In this document: in pieces, positions 32,101 to 43,917 of the stretch
Numbering within the stretch: the stretch's first letter is position 1
Layout: each line of letters begins with the position of its first letter
Assembly: GCF_963576675.1 (NCBI RefSeq)
Contig: NC_088915.1
Coordinates: 7,445,001 to 7,509,000 of the forward strand
DNA length: 64,000 nucleotides
Direction of reading: 5' to 3'
Origin: Euphorbia lathyris
Taxonomy: Eukaryota; Streptophyta; Magnoliopsida; Malpighiales; Euphorbiaceae
Made by a program: the position numbers and the translations under genes
The notes under the pieces: model-generated
What the model was told of the DNA's origin: nothing
Seen by the model: only the letters and a program-made list of their open reading frames with translations
Databases searched by the model: none

Positions 32101-33419
32101 CAATACTACCTTCACGCTTGCCATAAATAAAGGCAAATTTGAGTAAAATTTGTCAAAAGTGCATTGATAATACAAACAAGTCATATAAAAAAGACCAAAT
32201 TAATAATCCTAAAACGACATCTATTAGAGACCGGAGGGAGTATACCAGATCATAAAGGAATGTTCTAAATGATTTTCACCAAGATAGATAAATCTATAAA
32301 TACTCTCACACTCCATGACAGAAGACAGCTTCTTAGGTCTCCATGGACATCTCAGGCTGGTCATCAGTTAGTAAACCAATCTACCTAATATTTCCATTGT
32401 CATTAGCATTAAACGACCCAAATGAACCAACACATATAATTTCCTGCATCCCAAGATAACGGACTGAAAAGTATGGTCCCATTCCATCCAACTAAACATC
32501 AAACTCCCTGATAAATTACATTCATGCTATGTAGCTAATAACCACTACGTCATGGAACACCTTACCAATCCCATCCAAATGGCGAGTCCATCCTATTAAC
32601 TGAACCATCTTTTATTCTTGTCTTCGGTAATCTCATCGCAGCCTAAAACAGCAGGAACTCAATTCATTTTCAGCTTGTCAACTATCAAATACTAGCTTGT
32701 TGCATCAGATCCAAAACCACCAAACAACTCAAAGCAAACATAACCAATCAATTAAGTCTTGAAGTTTGCGTACACGAAATGCAAGGTGCATTCAATAATA
32801 CTAGAGAATCATTAAAAATTCAAAGGCAATATTCTCAATAACTTCCCGATGTACAAAATATTACTTTTACAGTTGCTTAGAAAATCAGAATGAAAAGGCA
32901 TGAAAGAAATACCAAAAAAGCATTTAACTACATTTTAAATACATGCTTATACCATGGTAACAATGTTATCCAAACAACTTACCGACTCACCACTCAAATT
33001 CATATAAGTTTGAGGCTTAGCAAGAATAACTGGTGCTTCACCAATAAACCCTGAGATAGATTACGAAACTTCATGAACATAATACAATTGCTCATAGTTC
33101 TATAAGTTTGTAGCCATGTGTTCACAAACCTTCTCCAGAGATAGCTTTGCAATGGACAGTATTCATTGCAATCCCTGCTGATTCAGCAAATGCATCAACC
33201 AGCTCGAAACCAACCTGCTTCCAACCAAGGAACCGAGCATAGAAGTTAAATGCTGAAAAACACCCAAAATTAGGACATCACAGATGACATAACATGATAT
33301 AATACATTGTGTCTAGTTCCTTTGTATTTGTCTCCAGGATTTCCCAAGCCAACAAAAAGCCATGGCCGAGCAGCAGTAGAAGCAGTGCAGAAGTAACACC
33401 TAGAAACTCGGTTTAGCAT
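29103..33419 (-). CDS. PTH: Peptidyl-tRNA hydrolase, mitochondrial type, eight exons, 219 residues
   Basis: Hydrolyses peptidyl-tRNA released from stalled ribosomes, recycling tRNA in the organelle. Exons on the minus strand: 33419-33306, 33214-33130, 33050-32983, 30818-30768, 30680-30607, 29532-29474, 29390-29314, 29234-29103; all junctions are GT/AG and keep frame, giving 220 codons with the stop. Family signatures: [12 protein letters not shown] then GTRHN with the catalytic His37; [10 protein letters not shown] (Asn84); [10 protein letters not shown] (Asp109); KGGHGSHNG (Asn130); [18 protein letters not shown]. The first 20 residues ([20 protein letters not shown]) are basic and Ser/Thr-rich without acids, as in a mitochondrial presequence. 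Length equals what I recall for the Arabidopsis mitochondrial enzyme. The 2.2-kb intron 3 and the 1.1-kb intron 5 carry transposons, none touching coding sequence. Confidence 0.93.
29818..29993. mobile_element. Short hAT MITE (160 bp), TSD GAGTTTAG, in PTH intron 5
   Basis: The element is 29826-29985, starting CAGGGGCGGACCGACA and ending CCAGCTTTCGCCTCTG. GAGTTTAG is repeated exactly on both sides (29818-29825, 29986-29993). It belongs to the same terminus type as 20674-21485 and 59037-59447. Confidence 0.85.
30147..30450. mobile_element. TA-type MITE, copy B (304 bp), in PTH intron 5
   Basis: Begins GGGCTGTAATCGAGCTGAGC, ends CAACTCATTTACAGCCC, flanked by TA. It is shorter than copies A, C and D, with an internal deletion on the right half. 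Confidence 0.85.
31540..31620. other. Retroelement-like PBS remnant
   Basis: ATGGTATCAGAGCC near 31530-31545 looks like the initiator-tRNA primer-binding site of Copia elements, preceded by GTTCAATTGGTTATAGGAC. No LTR or coding region accompanies it, so at most it is a fragment in PTH intron 3. Confidence 0.3.
31807..32242. mobile_element. Stowaway MITE (Tc1/Mariner type) carrying a SINE
   Basis: 31809-32240 begins CTCACTCCGGTCGTTAATAG and ends CTATTAGAGACCGGAGGGAG, the classic Stowaway termini, between TA dinucleotides. Without the SINE and its duplicated site it would be about 306 bp. It lies in PTH intron 3. Confidence 0.9.
31976..32120 (+). mobile_element. tRNA-derived SINE, Au-SINE-like (107 bp), TSD of 19 bp
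   Basis: 31995-32101 contains an A-box-like GCCTTGGCGCAACAGTA and a B box GGGTTCGAGTC, the pol III promoter of tRNA-derived SINEs; the wording closely resembles the plant Au family. AATACTACCTTCACGCTTG is repeated exactly at 31976-31994 and 32102-32120. The 3' end is GC-rich with no long poly(A) or poly(T), so the copy may be 3'-truncated. It sits inside the Stowaway element. Confidence 0.88.
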
Positions 33420-34650
33420 CCCAATTTCCTTGCACTTTCCTCTTCACAAAACTTTCTTCATACCTAAGATGAATTATTATAAAAATTAACAGATGAAGTT
33501 CACTGTGGATCATGCCATAAAACATTTAGCAGTCAAAAAAGAAATTCAATTAAGTCATGAAACTAAAGAGACGTGTAAAGGGCAAATCCCCTGAATCTTA
33601 TCAAAACTCCCTGGGACAAATCTGAACTGAAAGGAAACCGGCATGATTTTGTGTCTCAAAGTTTTAGTTTTCCTTTTCTTTTGATATAGAATATTTACTA
33701 TCGCAACTCATACAATATTTAGGATCCAGTTATAGTGTTCATGTTCTAATAGATTTGGATTAATCATTAACCTTTGACTTTCATTGGAACAAGTCCTGAA
33801 GTGTTGCAAGTACGACTGTACACTTCTCTATTCAATTCGGGGATTTGAAAATCTCCAGAACTGAATTAGAAATCAGTGATTTCCAAAATTAATCTGCGGA
33901 TTGCAACTATCCCAAAACTTCAGGACAATCTAATTTTGAGATTTCAGATAATAGGTTCCAGTTCAATTTAATCAGAGAATCGGTTATCTAAATATATTTT
34001 GGTAACAAAAATACACTTTGAAGTATAAATGTACGTTCTGCATCCATAAACTGAAAAAGACATAGAAAGCAAATCTTTCACAGGGAATCCCACACAAATA
34101 TTAGTTGCCTGAAACCAAAGAAATGCTACTGGTTCTTGATCATTTCATCACTATCCAAAGGAAATGGGAATTTGTACAAAATATTTGTACATGTATTCCA
34201 CATCTAGGTGAACAATAAAATAGTCGGGCCACAGAGCACTCATTCTCTCAAAGCTACAACAATCTTTTCCATTAATATACTTACACTAATACTGTAAATA
34301 CCTTTCTATTGATGAAAACTAATGAATTGAAGTCAAAATTAGATTAAATTCCTGAATAAAGGAAGATGAAAGCACAAAACGATTATCAACTCAAGCTACG
34401 AAGTTAACCTGGTGAGGCTGTGAGGACCGACTGGAGACTGTGGGAGGAGCACTTAGCACACTAGAGGTCGAGACGAGCACTGGTGGTTGGTTACTTGTGA
34501 GCAAGGGATTGCGGTGTCAAGCAAAGGACGGTGCGAGCAAGGGACCGGTCGCCGGATAGTAGGGGAAGTTTTGCCGTCGGCTGGGGAATTGGGGGTTTTT
34601 GAAATTACAGGAATGGAGTACTGGGTGTAGGGGTGAAAAAAAAAATTACA
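33420..34650 (-). promoter_or_regulatory. 5' region of PTH with a likely non-coding first exon
   Basis: Between 34408 and about 34640 the minus strand is C-rich and ends CAGCCTCACCAG before GTTAAC, a plausible donor. An untranslated first exon there and an intron of about 1 kb before the ATG exon would be a normal arrangement. The open minus-strand frame at 34453-34659 has no recognisable product. Promoter elements were not identified. Confidence 0.35.
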
Positions 34651-34699
34651 CAAACCCATGACCGAACCGAAAACCGGATTACCGAATTGGAAAAAGTGA

Positions 34700-34840
34700 T
34701 TAATCGAACTGGTGGTTTTTTTAAGGGCAAAGTACGGAAAAAATACTTGTGTTTCCTTTATTTGAAAATAAAGGTTTGTGATTTAAAAATTTGCAAATAG
34801 AGATATGTAGTATGTTTTTTTTTTACAAAACAATGTATTT
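34700..34840. repeat. Left arm of a split fold-back element
   Basis: GGCAAAGTACGGAAAAAATA...TTTGTGATTTAAAAATTTGC is the diverged complement of 44620-44745. The two arms are now 10 kb apart because a solo LTR and a LINE lie between them. Confidence 0.55.
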
Positions 34841-35130
34841 AAAATTAAACTTTCAAGTAATTGATGAAAATCAAGAGTATTTTTTAATTTTTTTTTTCAA
34901 TTGCATTTATACATTGAAAAAACACAGATCCCAAAATCAAATTGCAATTATATAAAATGAACTTAAATATCAATTTAGTTCATATAACATCCCTAAAACT
35001 TTAACATATGAGTCTTCCCACATTCATATATGTTTTCATAATTGAATACATACATTTTAGATTCATCTCATTGTCAGTAGAAGTTTCATATGCATAATGC
35101 GATTAGTAGGCGATTAATGTGTCGTTAAGA
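34841..35130. other. Non-coding spacer
   Basis: AT-rich, no gene. It probably formed part of the loop of the fold-back element before the LTR and LINE insertions. Confidence 0.4.
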
Positions 35131-37249
35131 TGTAACGATTGGTTAATTGAGTTAGGACTTAAATGAATGAATGAATGAATTCATATGTCCTAAATTGATT
35201 AACTTACACTTTAGGAGGGTTGAATTGGAGGTTTGTGAGCAAGCACGAGGTGTCACCTAATGTAAGACAAACTACACCTCTTTATATTTAAAAGGATGTG
35301 CACAACTGATTTCTTATCATTCTCAGCCACAATTTCGACCATTATCTTCAGCAAACCTTCCTTGTTCATACCCTAACATCCTCCAAAGAAAAATCTTTCA
35401 ATTTCTTCCATTTTCAAGCCAAGCAAGTCAAGTTAGGAAGTATACTAGGTGATAGACACAAGTTGAAGGTTAGTATGTTGTTTTAGCTTGTTTTCTATGA
35501 GTTTGACATTCTGAAATACCTAGGTATGATCATAGGATTTGTTATGGATGAGTTGTGATTGAGTTTGTTGACTTTTGGTGTTGTTTAAAGTGGTTATAGG
35601 CTGTCCAAATGAAAGATATGTATCAAGTGTCCTAAACAGAAATCTAGGGTACTGCTTTCAGTCATTTTGGAGCATGTTTTTTATATTGATATTGTTCGAA
35701 TTTGAAGATACATAAAGAATAAACTATGTTCCTATATGTGTTATGAAACCCTCTGTAAAATATGGAACTTTAATTCCATATATAGATTGAATGTCTGCCT
35801 CGAAATTGAATGTCATGTGAGGCAGCCATGTTGATGTACCATTTTTAAGACCTTAGAGTCCGAATTTGAGAAAGTTTCTTTATACAAAAGTGTTCCTAAC
35901 TACTTGAAGTATATGTCTGTAAAATGATTTGACAATCCATTGTGTTTAGTGTGAGCTAGGTTGAGTGAATTATGGTAGATGCAAATCTGGGTAGTCTGTT
36001 TCTTGGCTGGAAACATGACATAATAATTTTGCATGCCATATATTGCGTAGAAGTGATATTAATGTGAATTTTTGATATGTTATACCCATATATGTCTAGT
36101 TTCAGTAGGTTCAAGAAACAGGGCATTTGGATTTATATAGAGAGAGTTATGGCAGAATGTGTGCAAGTAGGTCATGTGATGATCTAAGACAAAAGGATTA
36201 GATTGCATGAACTTTGTGGAGTTAGTGTCTTGTAAATCATATAGCATTAATTAGTTTATATTTTCATTAAGTTTATGTTAAGGCTAATTGTATAAATGTT
36301 ATGTGACATTAGGAGGACAAGGTGCAATTGAACGCACACTCGATCGTGTTGAATAGATCGAACCAAGTGCGACGGTAAGCATATTGCTTATATATGTGTA
36401 TGAATGTATTGTGCCTTGTGACTTGTTGAGTGTGAGATGTGGTTGAATCTGATGTGAATGATGTGGATAATGTTTGAGTGTTTGTGATACGTCATGATTG
36501 ATAAGAAAGTGATATGATTGAGTATGTTGCAGTGTTATGAGTAAATACGGCATGTTGAGCCTTGTGCGCATATGGGAACTGAATAATGGTTGGATTATAA
36601 ATGAATATGAATGAGCTTGCTTAGATGGATATGTGAAATGGTCCAAGTTGAGAGTGCTATCCGAATATTGTGAGCCGAAAGCACATGTGTTGAGATATAT
36701 GAGTACGTGAGTTGAGTTTAACTCCTCCGTAGCACAGATGATTGTATTCCGAATTTAGTGAGCCGGAATACAGATTGGGCCCAAGGACCATTTTATATAT
36801 ATTGTCTAAGTATATCAAGGCCTTTCTAAAATAAGTATTACTATAATAAGTGAAACAGGTGAATAAATTCTAACTTGGTACTGATGATATATTTTGATTT
36901 GTGCTCTTTACATTACTTTTGTATATACATATATACGTAATATGTTTATTGAGTAGGCAGCTCACCCCTTGCCAACAGATTTTACAGGTTAGGTGGAGTT
37001 CTTCTTGCTTAAGGTCGCACCAGTAGTGTCAGTCCATTCTCATCTAGGCATTTTGGAGTCTTGCGATGTACTTTTGTTTTGTAAAATCCTCTATGTAGGA
37101 TAATGACTTAAACGTGTATTGTAAATGATTTCTCTTATGTATAATATGTAAAGTTTATATGAGATTGAAGTTTATATGATTGAGAATTGAAAGCATGTTT
37201 ATAACTGATTTTGTGTGAGATATCATGTGATCCAAGTGAGGGGGTTACA
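35131..37249. mobile_element. Probable solo LTR of a Ty3/Gypsy element (about 2.1 kb)
   Basis: The block starts TGTAACGATTGG and ends GAGGGGGTTACA, a mirrored TGTAAC...GTTACA terminus. It is non-coding, moderately GC-rich compared with its surroundings, and has wording familiar from long chromovirus LTRs (GAGTAGGCAGCTCACC, CAAGTGCGACGGTAAGC). No matching 5-bp target duplication was found, so the ends may be off by some bases. Confidence 0.45.
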
Positions 37250-37542
37250 TTGTCAAATTAATAAAACGTATAATTTCACCATTTTATTTATTGTTTCGAT
37301 TTAGGAAGTTATTTTTTTCGGAGGTTACGTTTTACTGATATGTAAAAATAATTTTTTTAAAATAAAAATGTCTTTGGTTATAGTCAAAAGTTAACTGTGT
37401 AATTTTTTTTTTTTTTTTTAAATGAAAGATTGGGACGCGATTAAGAGGTTAGACATCCCAACTAGGTTGGCACCCCTAACGCACTTAACCAACCCTGAAT
37501 ATTATTAATAAAAAAAAAGAAAATTACAAAAGGGGGAGAAAA

Positions 37543-40500
37543 TTAAAGGAAACGAATATGAGCAACATTACAAAGGTCATCGAAAACATGAAATTGGCAA
37601 AAATCAGGCGCAGAGTGCCACCAGTGGAGCGCTGACGCAGATTTGCCAAAACAGGCAAGACGATCCGCAGCTTGATTACCTTCCCTGAAGATATGAGTGA
37701 TTTTGCAGTTCATAGACGAACAACGTGATAAGCAGCTTAACCATTCTTGCTTAACCCTCCAAGGAACCGCGGTAGATTTTTCACTGAGCAACTTAACCGC
37801 ATATGCCGAGTCAGATTCAATCCACAAATTGTGCCAGCCTCTTTTCCAGGCAGATTCAATAGCAAAGACGATCGCCATCAGCTCAGCCGTATGAGTATAA
37901 GAATCGGCAATGGGAAAGGCGAAACAGCCCATTACAAAACCTCTTCCGTTTCTGAAAATCCCCCCAGTGTCGGCGATGCCAGGAGCACCCTCAGCAGCCC
38001 CGTCGGTGTTAACCTTAATCCAACCTGTCGGAGGCACACACCAGCGCACCGTAATGAAGTCCGGTTCCGGAGGTGGCCTGACCCGAGACGATGAAGAGGA
38101 GGTCCATTTAGGCTCATGGAAGAGGAAGAAGAGACGGTTCAGAAGAACTTGGATTGAAGGGAGTTCATTTTCAAACATAGCCAGGTTCCTGATATGCCAA
38201 ATATACCAAACCGTAGTAACCGTCGCCAAGTTCCACAAGCTGCGTTTCTTCGATCGGAAGCCAACCGCTCTAATAACACTAAATAAAGCCTCAAAAGTAG
38301 TCACAAAGTAGAGAGTAACCGCAAAGTTATTAAAGACCATCGCCCAAAGACGTCTCGCAATCCAACACGTAACAAAAAGATGATCCAAAGTCTCGATATT
38401 GCAATTACACAAGGCACATCTCGAAGTAAGAGAGAAGCCGCGTACCTGAAGATTAACCTGAACCGAAATTTTCCCATGAATTACCAGCCAGCAGGTAAAC
38501 GAACGACGGGGAGGGACAAATGCATTCCAGATAAAGCGATTCCAGGGAACCGCCGGTGAAACAGAGCGGAGTGAGCTGTACAAGGATTTTGTCGTAAGTT
38601 CTCCCGACATGGAATGTTTCCAAATACAGGTGTCGGTTCCATCCCGATTACCTTGAACCCGAAGAATACGAGTCTGGACTTGTTCGGGAAGCCGATCCAA
38701 GTTATTCCACGAGTTATCCAACCTGTAATTTCGCACCGGTCAAAAAGTGTGCGCTGATTTTTAGGCGGAATGCCGAGCTGATCAGCGACAGACGGGGATA
38801 TCCACGAGTCGGTCCAGAAATTTAGCCGGGAGTTGTCTCCGAACCACCACACAATGTCCTCTCTAACTTGTTCATATACCCTCCTCATGGAATACCAGAC
38901 CGACGAGTTTGAGATGTATGGATTTGGTAAGCCCGAATGCGTGTGAAAGCGAGTAATCAGAAGCTTAGGGATGAAGCCGTCGCCTTTTAAAAGTTCCCAA
39001 CTGAACTTCCCAAGAAGTGCTGAATTAAACATACCCATGTTTTTAATTCCCAGTCCACCACACTCTAAAGGTTGACAATAGATACGCCAGGCAACAGTGC
39101 AAAGTTTCTGCTGATCCCTATTTCCCGTCCATAGAAAATTCCGGAGTGCTTTATCAATTTTTGTGATAAGCGAGACAGGCCATCTGTAAACCATAAATGA
39201 GTGGATCAAAGCTCCCGTTAAAGCAGATTTAATTAGAGCGAGTCTGCCCGTTAGAGAAAGCGATTGCCCTTTTCAGAGATTGAATTTAGCAATAAAGCGA
39301 TCCATTAAAGGTTGCAAAAACCTTGCCTTCGGGGCTCCCTGAAACAGCGGAACACCGAGGTAATTGAAAGGTAGGCTCGCACGCCGAATTCCCAATATGC
39401 CGACAAGTCTGTTTTGGCGCTGAATGTTGATCCGATTCCCAAAAAACACCTCAGATTTTTCCCAATTAACCGTCTGACCCGAAATTGCTGCATAGAAATC
39501 AAAAAGATCCTTGATGCACTTCATGTTCTTTAGGGTAGCCCTGGCAAACAACAACATATCATCTGCATAGAGGAGGTGCGAAGGAAAAGAAGCTTGCCTG
39601 TTATATGTCATAGTCTGAAACTGATTGTTCCTGACCAACTTAGCCAGCCACCGGCTAAAAAAGTCTTCACCAATGCCAAAAAGAATCGGGGAAAGAGGAT
39701 CGCCCTGTCGCACACCACAAGAACAGCCAAAAAACCCCTTAATTCCGCCTCCCAGAGCAATAGAGATTCTAGCTGATCGAAGAACTTCCAAAATCTAGTC
39801 TCTAAATTGCAATGAGAAACCAAATGCTTCCAGAACAGCCAAGAGGAAGTTCCAATCAAGTGTATCAAAAGCCTTTCTAATATCAATCTTCAAGGCCATG
39901 TTACCACCATAACAGTTTTTATTCAACATGTTAATACCTTCAGAAGCCGCAGCAATACAATGATGAATACTTCGACCAGAAATGAATCCGAATTGATTGT
40001 CAGACACAATACGAGAAGCAATAGGGGCCAGCCTGTCTGCGAGAATTTTCGAGATAATTTTATAATTGAAATTACCCATAGCAATTGGCCTAAACTGTTG
40101 AATTTCTATAGCATCAGCAGATTTGGGAAGCAGAGTCATAATGCTGGAATTCATCCCCGTCAACATGTAACCCGAAGCAAAAAAACTCTGAACCATCTTA
40201 CAAAGATCCGTGCCAATTATGTCCCAATACTGTTGATAGAATACTCCCCCGAAGCCGTCAGGTCCCGGAGAGCTATCTCGGCTCAGATCAAAGACTGCAG
40301 ACCTAATCTCATCAACCGAAGGCTGCTGAGTTAAAAGTTCATTATCCATCGATGTGACGCAAACCGGAATTACCTCAGTGATTGGGGCATGGTCGACTAG
40401 AGACCTGTTGCTTGTGAACAGACTTGAATAATAATCCACGACATGCTGTGCGATCACATTCTCGTCGTTGACCAGGACACCATCAATAAGAAGGGTATCA

Positions 40501-41600
40501 AGAGAGGAATGAGTTTTCCTACCCTTAGCTGCGCGATGGAAATAGCTCGAGTTACGATCCCCCGCTTCAAGCCATTTTTCTCTACTTTTATCCCGAAGGA
40601 GAAGCTTCTGTCTGAATAGCTGAAGATCTAAATCTTGTTTTGCTTCCACTTCCTGCACACGGTTTACCTCATTCAGACCCTGAGAAGAAATAACTTGTTG
40701 TATACTCGAGAGGCGCGAATTTGCATCTGCTATATTATTCTCAACTCTACCAAAGATTTCTCTGTTCCAGACCCGAAGCTTAGCCCTTAAAGATTTCAGT
40801 TTGTAGCAGAAAAGTTGTGCTGGTGGTAAAGAGACATGAGTACCTTGCCAGTGCGTAAGAACCAAATCCCGCAGCGAGATATGGGTAGTCCACATGGAAA
40901 AGAACCGAAACCAGGAATGCCTTACTATACCATTTTTGCAAACTAATAACAAAGGACTATGATCTGATTGGTAGCGGGAGAGAGCCGTACAGCTGATAGT
41001 ACTCCAGGAATCAGCAAAATCCTCAGACACAAGAGCCTTATCAAGTCTACTTTCAACATGTTCAGTGCCAAACCGACCGTTTGACCAAGTGTACTGCAAG
41101 CCTGCATTAGCCACTTCGATAAGCTCATTTTTGTTAATAAAATCTCGGAACTCCCTGCAGCTAATATCAGACGGAATGCGTCCGGTTTTTTCGTGAGCCC
41201 CTGTAATCGCATTGAAATCTCCAATAACCATTTTTTTCCTGCTATCATCAATAGCACTGACAGAATCCCAAAGCAGACGCCGTCTACCAAAATAATTGCT
41301 ACCATATACAAAAGTAAATTGGGAAAAACCCACTACAGTACCATATCTAATCGTAATGTGCTGATCATGATTCAAAATGATGTTGCAAAGATTGATATTA
41401 CCGATTTTGCAGAAAAGCCAAATAGAATTACAAGGATTGCTTTCAACAAACTGTAAGCCAATCGAATTCCAGAAAAACGTAGGAATTTTATCCAAAGTAA
41501 CCATGGGTTCAGAAATACATACCAAATCCGGATGATTTACTTGACAAATGAGCTTCAATGCCCGTTGAGTCCCAGGGTTATTAATTCCCCTGCAATTCTA
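37543..41600 (-). pseudogene. LINE ORF2: endonuclease, reverse transcriptase, RNase H, with stops and a frameshift
   Basis: The frame runs from about 41600. A TAG at 41598-41600 stands at the usual Trp of the endonuclease start (followed by NCRGINNPGTQRAL). Endonuclease features: ISEPMV, GDFNAITG, SRLDKALV, SDHSPLLL. RT features: LLPKSADAIEIQQFRPIAMG, KIDIRKAFDTLDW, GVRQGDPLSP and YADDMLLFA. Stops at 39795-39797 and 39273-39275 interrupt the RT and the segment after it, both again at positions where the family has Trp. A frameshift near 38740 leads into 38736-37543. That part holds the zinc-type RVT segment (FIWNAFVPPRRSF...CALCNCNIETLDHLF) and an RNase H with NTDGAA, HTAELMAI and ESDSAYAV. 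Confidence 0.9.
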
Positions 41601-42554
41601 ATACAACACAATCATGTGTAATTGATAATCGGCCTGTTCCGCCCCTTAGAGCGAGAATATGTATTAGTACCCGACATCTTGGCCTTATCCTTCTTTCTAG
41701 TTGTTATCCAGTCAGTATCCACATTTGGAATGTAAATATCATTATTCTGAGGTCGTTTTGAAGAACCCGTCAAGTTACCTTCAGCAACTCGCTCAGCTGT
41801 ACGAGGAGTATCAGTCTCTGTTGCTTGGAGGTCTTCCTCATCACTGCAGTCTCCCCAATGTTTGGAGCCCTCCTCACTTCCCTGAATTTCCAGATTGGCG
41901 GCGGGATGTTGAGTTATTTGTAAAGTGTCTTCTGCTACTTTGTTTTTTTCCGCATCATCCGCGGCAGAAGAAGCGTGAGCTTCATTTGATTCCGAATGAA
42001 CATCTAGATTTTCATGTGTAGTAGGTGCCGCTCCACTCTTACTTGACTTCATATGCCTCTGCATTTGAGGTTTTACTTCTCTGTTGTTGCGCCTACACTG
42101 AGCCGTGGTATGCCCAATGGACGAACAAGTGCCACAAAGAGCCGGGAGCTTTTCATACTCTAAATAAACCCACAACTTCTGATTATCCGTATCCACTCTG
42201 AGCTTCGACTGAATATCCCTTGACAAATCAACATCTATCAACACCCTGGCGTAATGGCCAAACTCTCTATTAACAGTATTATGGTCGAAACGAATAGGCA
42301 CCCCTACCACACGTGCAATACTCGCAATGATCCCAGTGTCCCAAAATTCCCAAGGCAAATTGTAGAAACGTACCCAAACTTGCGCAGAGGTGGACTTGTG
42401 TGAGTCCGGATTGAATCCCGGTGTCCAAGGTGAAAACCGAATGATTCCAGGCTTGAGTGAAATGGGACCGAGCCCCCAAATAGTCTGTAGGGCATCCCTA
42501 TCTGGCATAATAATTGTTGAAACACCTTTCCACATAATTTTGATTTGACAAAAT

Positions 42555-43917
42555 TGTTTAAGTATAAATTAGAATACATATTCTAAACACACTAAGTTTA
42601 AATGCGTTGATTTATTCTACTAATGTGTTTGTTCAATGTTGAGTATAAATGTTATAAGTCATAAGGATTGGAAGGCCCAAGCCCAATACGAAAGCCAAGG
42701 CCCAAGTCAAACAACTCAGTACACTCGGCCCGCGTATGTCAAGACGCTGCCGTTTTTGTTCAAAACGCAACTCAGCAATCGGAAGGATCTAGAAGACCTT
42801 CGGGAACAACTTCAAGATGAAGCTGCTGAGTAGTCTCGACAAAGCGTACAAGACAGCAGCTGGCAAAGAAAAACTTCCAGATAAAGTGTTTCTTCTTTTG
42901 GCAAAGTTCAGACGACACAGTATGCTGTCCAGTTGACTTTACCATAAAAGGAGAGACCATCTGCTGTGCTGACCGAGGACAGAAGCTACACGATTGTGAT
43001 TGGCCAAGAGCTCTGTGCAAGTCAGGATGACAACGACACATAGCCGTTTCCCTCCAACGGTTATTTCGAAATTCGAAATGACCGAATGGCCAGACGTCTC
43101 TATAAATAGTGCCATCACAAGCTTCACAAATACAAAACTTGATCAAGCCATTACGCTGTCCAAATCTCTACAAGTTCTGCAAGCAAGAAGCAAAGCAAAA
43201 TTCTTACACTACAAAGTCTATTCATTTGTGTAAAAGTCTAGAGTGATTGTTTTTCAATCATCTAAGGTGTTCTAGCAATTGTTGTTTAGGACAAAATCTT
43301 TATCTTTCTAGAAGTAGAAAGGAGAGGCTGAGTACTCGGTTTTAAGTACTCAGCGGAGAGATTAGGATTGAGTAGAAGTATAGAGGAATGTACTCTTGTC
43401 ATACTCAATTGCTGATATTGTAAAAGGAGAGATTAGGATTGAGTAGAAGTATAGAGGAAGGTACTCTTGTCATACTCAATTGCTGATATTGTAAAAGGTT
43501 TGAGGCTCTACCTTTAAAGAGCTCAGTAGAGGATTTGAAATCTCAGAGGTGTTCCGGGGACAGGACGTAGGCTTAGAAGAAGCCGAACCTGGATAAATCT
43601 GCTGAGTGAAGTTTTTCTAAACCTTAAACTCCTTATTCATTTTGCTTGCTTAAAACAAACTAAAACTGACCAAGTAAAAGAGGTCAAGCTGAGTTGTGCG
43701 CTACAAACGAGCAGGTTCAGGAATAGACTCTAAGTGCTATTTCCTGACCTAAGCAACGAAGTTGTCCTAGTCACTAGTTGACTAAACCAGTGTCTTGCTG
43801 AGTGTTAAGTGCCGCTGTTTTATAAACTTTTCTTAAAAAAAAGAAATCTGCCCAAATAAATTTAAAAAGGAAAAATAGTTCCTAACCCCCCCTTGGAACT
43901 ATATTTGCAACCTTACA
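42555..43917 (+). mobile_element. Solo LTR, Copia-like, inserted in LINE ORF1 (about 1.36 kb)
   Basis: It interrupts ORF1 between QIIVGP and the KIMWKGV segment. It starts near TGTTTAAGTATAAAT, has a TATA box CTATAAATAG near 43098, and ends CCTAACCCCCCCTTGGAACT...TTGCAACCTTACA, an end style I associate with SIRE/Maximus Copia LTRs. No coding region is present. Flanking 5-mers do not match, so the precise ends are uncertain. Confidence 0.6.
43355..43498. repeat. 71-bp tandem duplication in the solo LTR
   Basis: The unit GGAGAGATTAGGATTGAGTA... begins at 43355 and again at 43426 with one base difference visible (GGAATG versus GGAAGG). It lies downstream of the TATA box, probably in R or U5. 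Confidence 0.93.

Noticed and set aside
31995..32101. Possible tRNA gene
   Set aside because: Has A- and B-box-like sequence but no cloverleaf beyond that and a 19-bp target duplication, so it is a SINE.
36299..36646. A 115-residue minus-strand frame
   Set aside because: Lies in the probable solo LTR, His/Ser/Thr-rich without any recognisable domain or start context.
42636..43233. Several frames of 60-124 codons on both strands
   Set aside because: They lie in the U3 of the solo LTR and have no domain.
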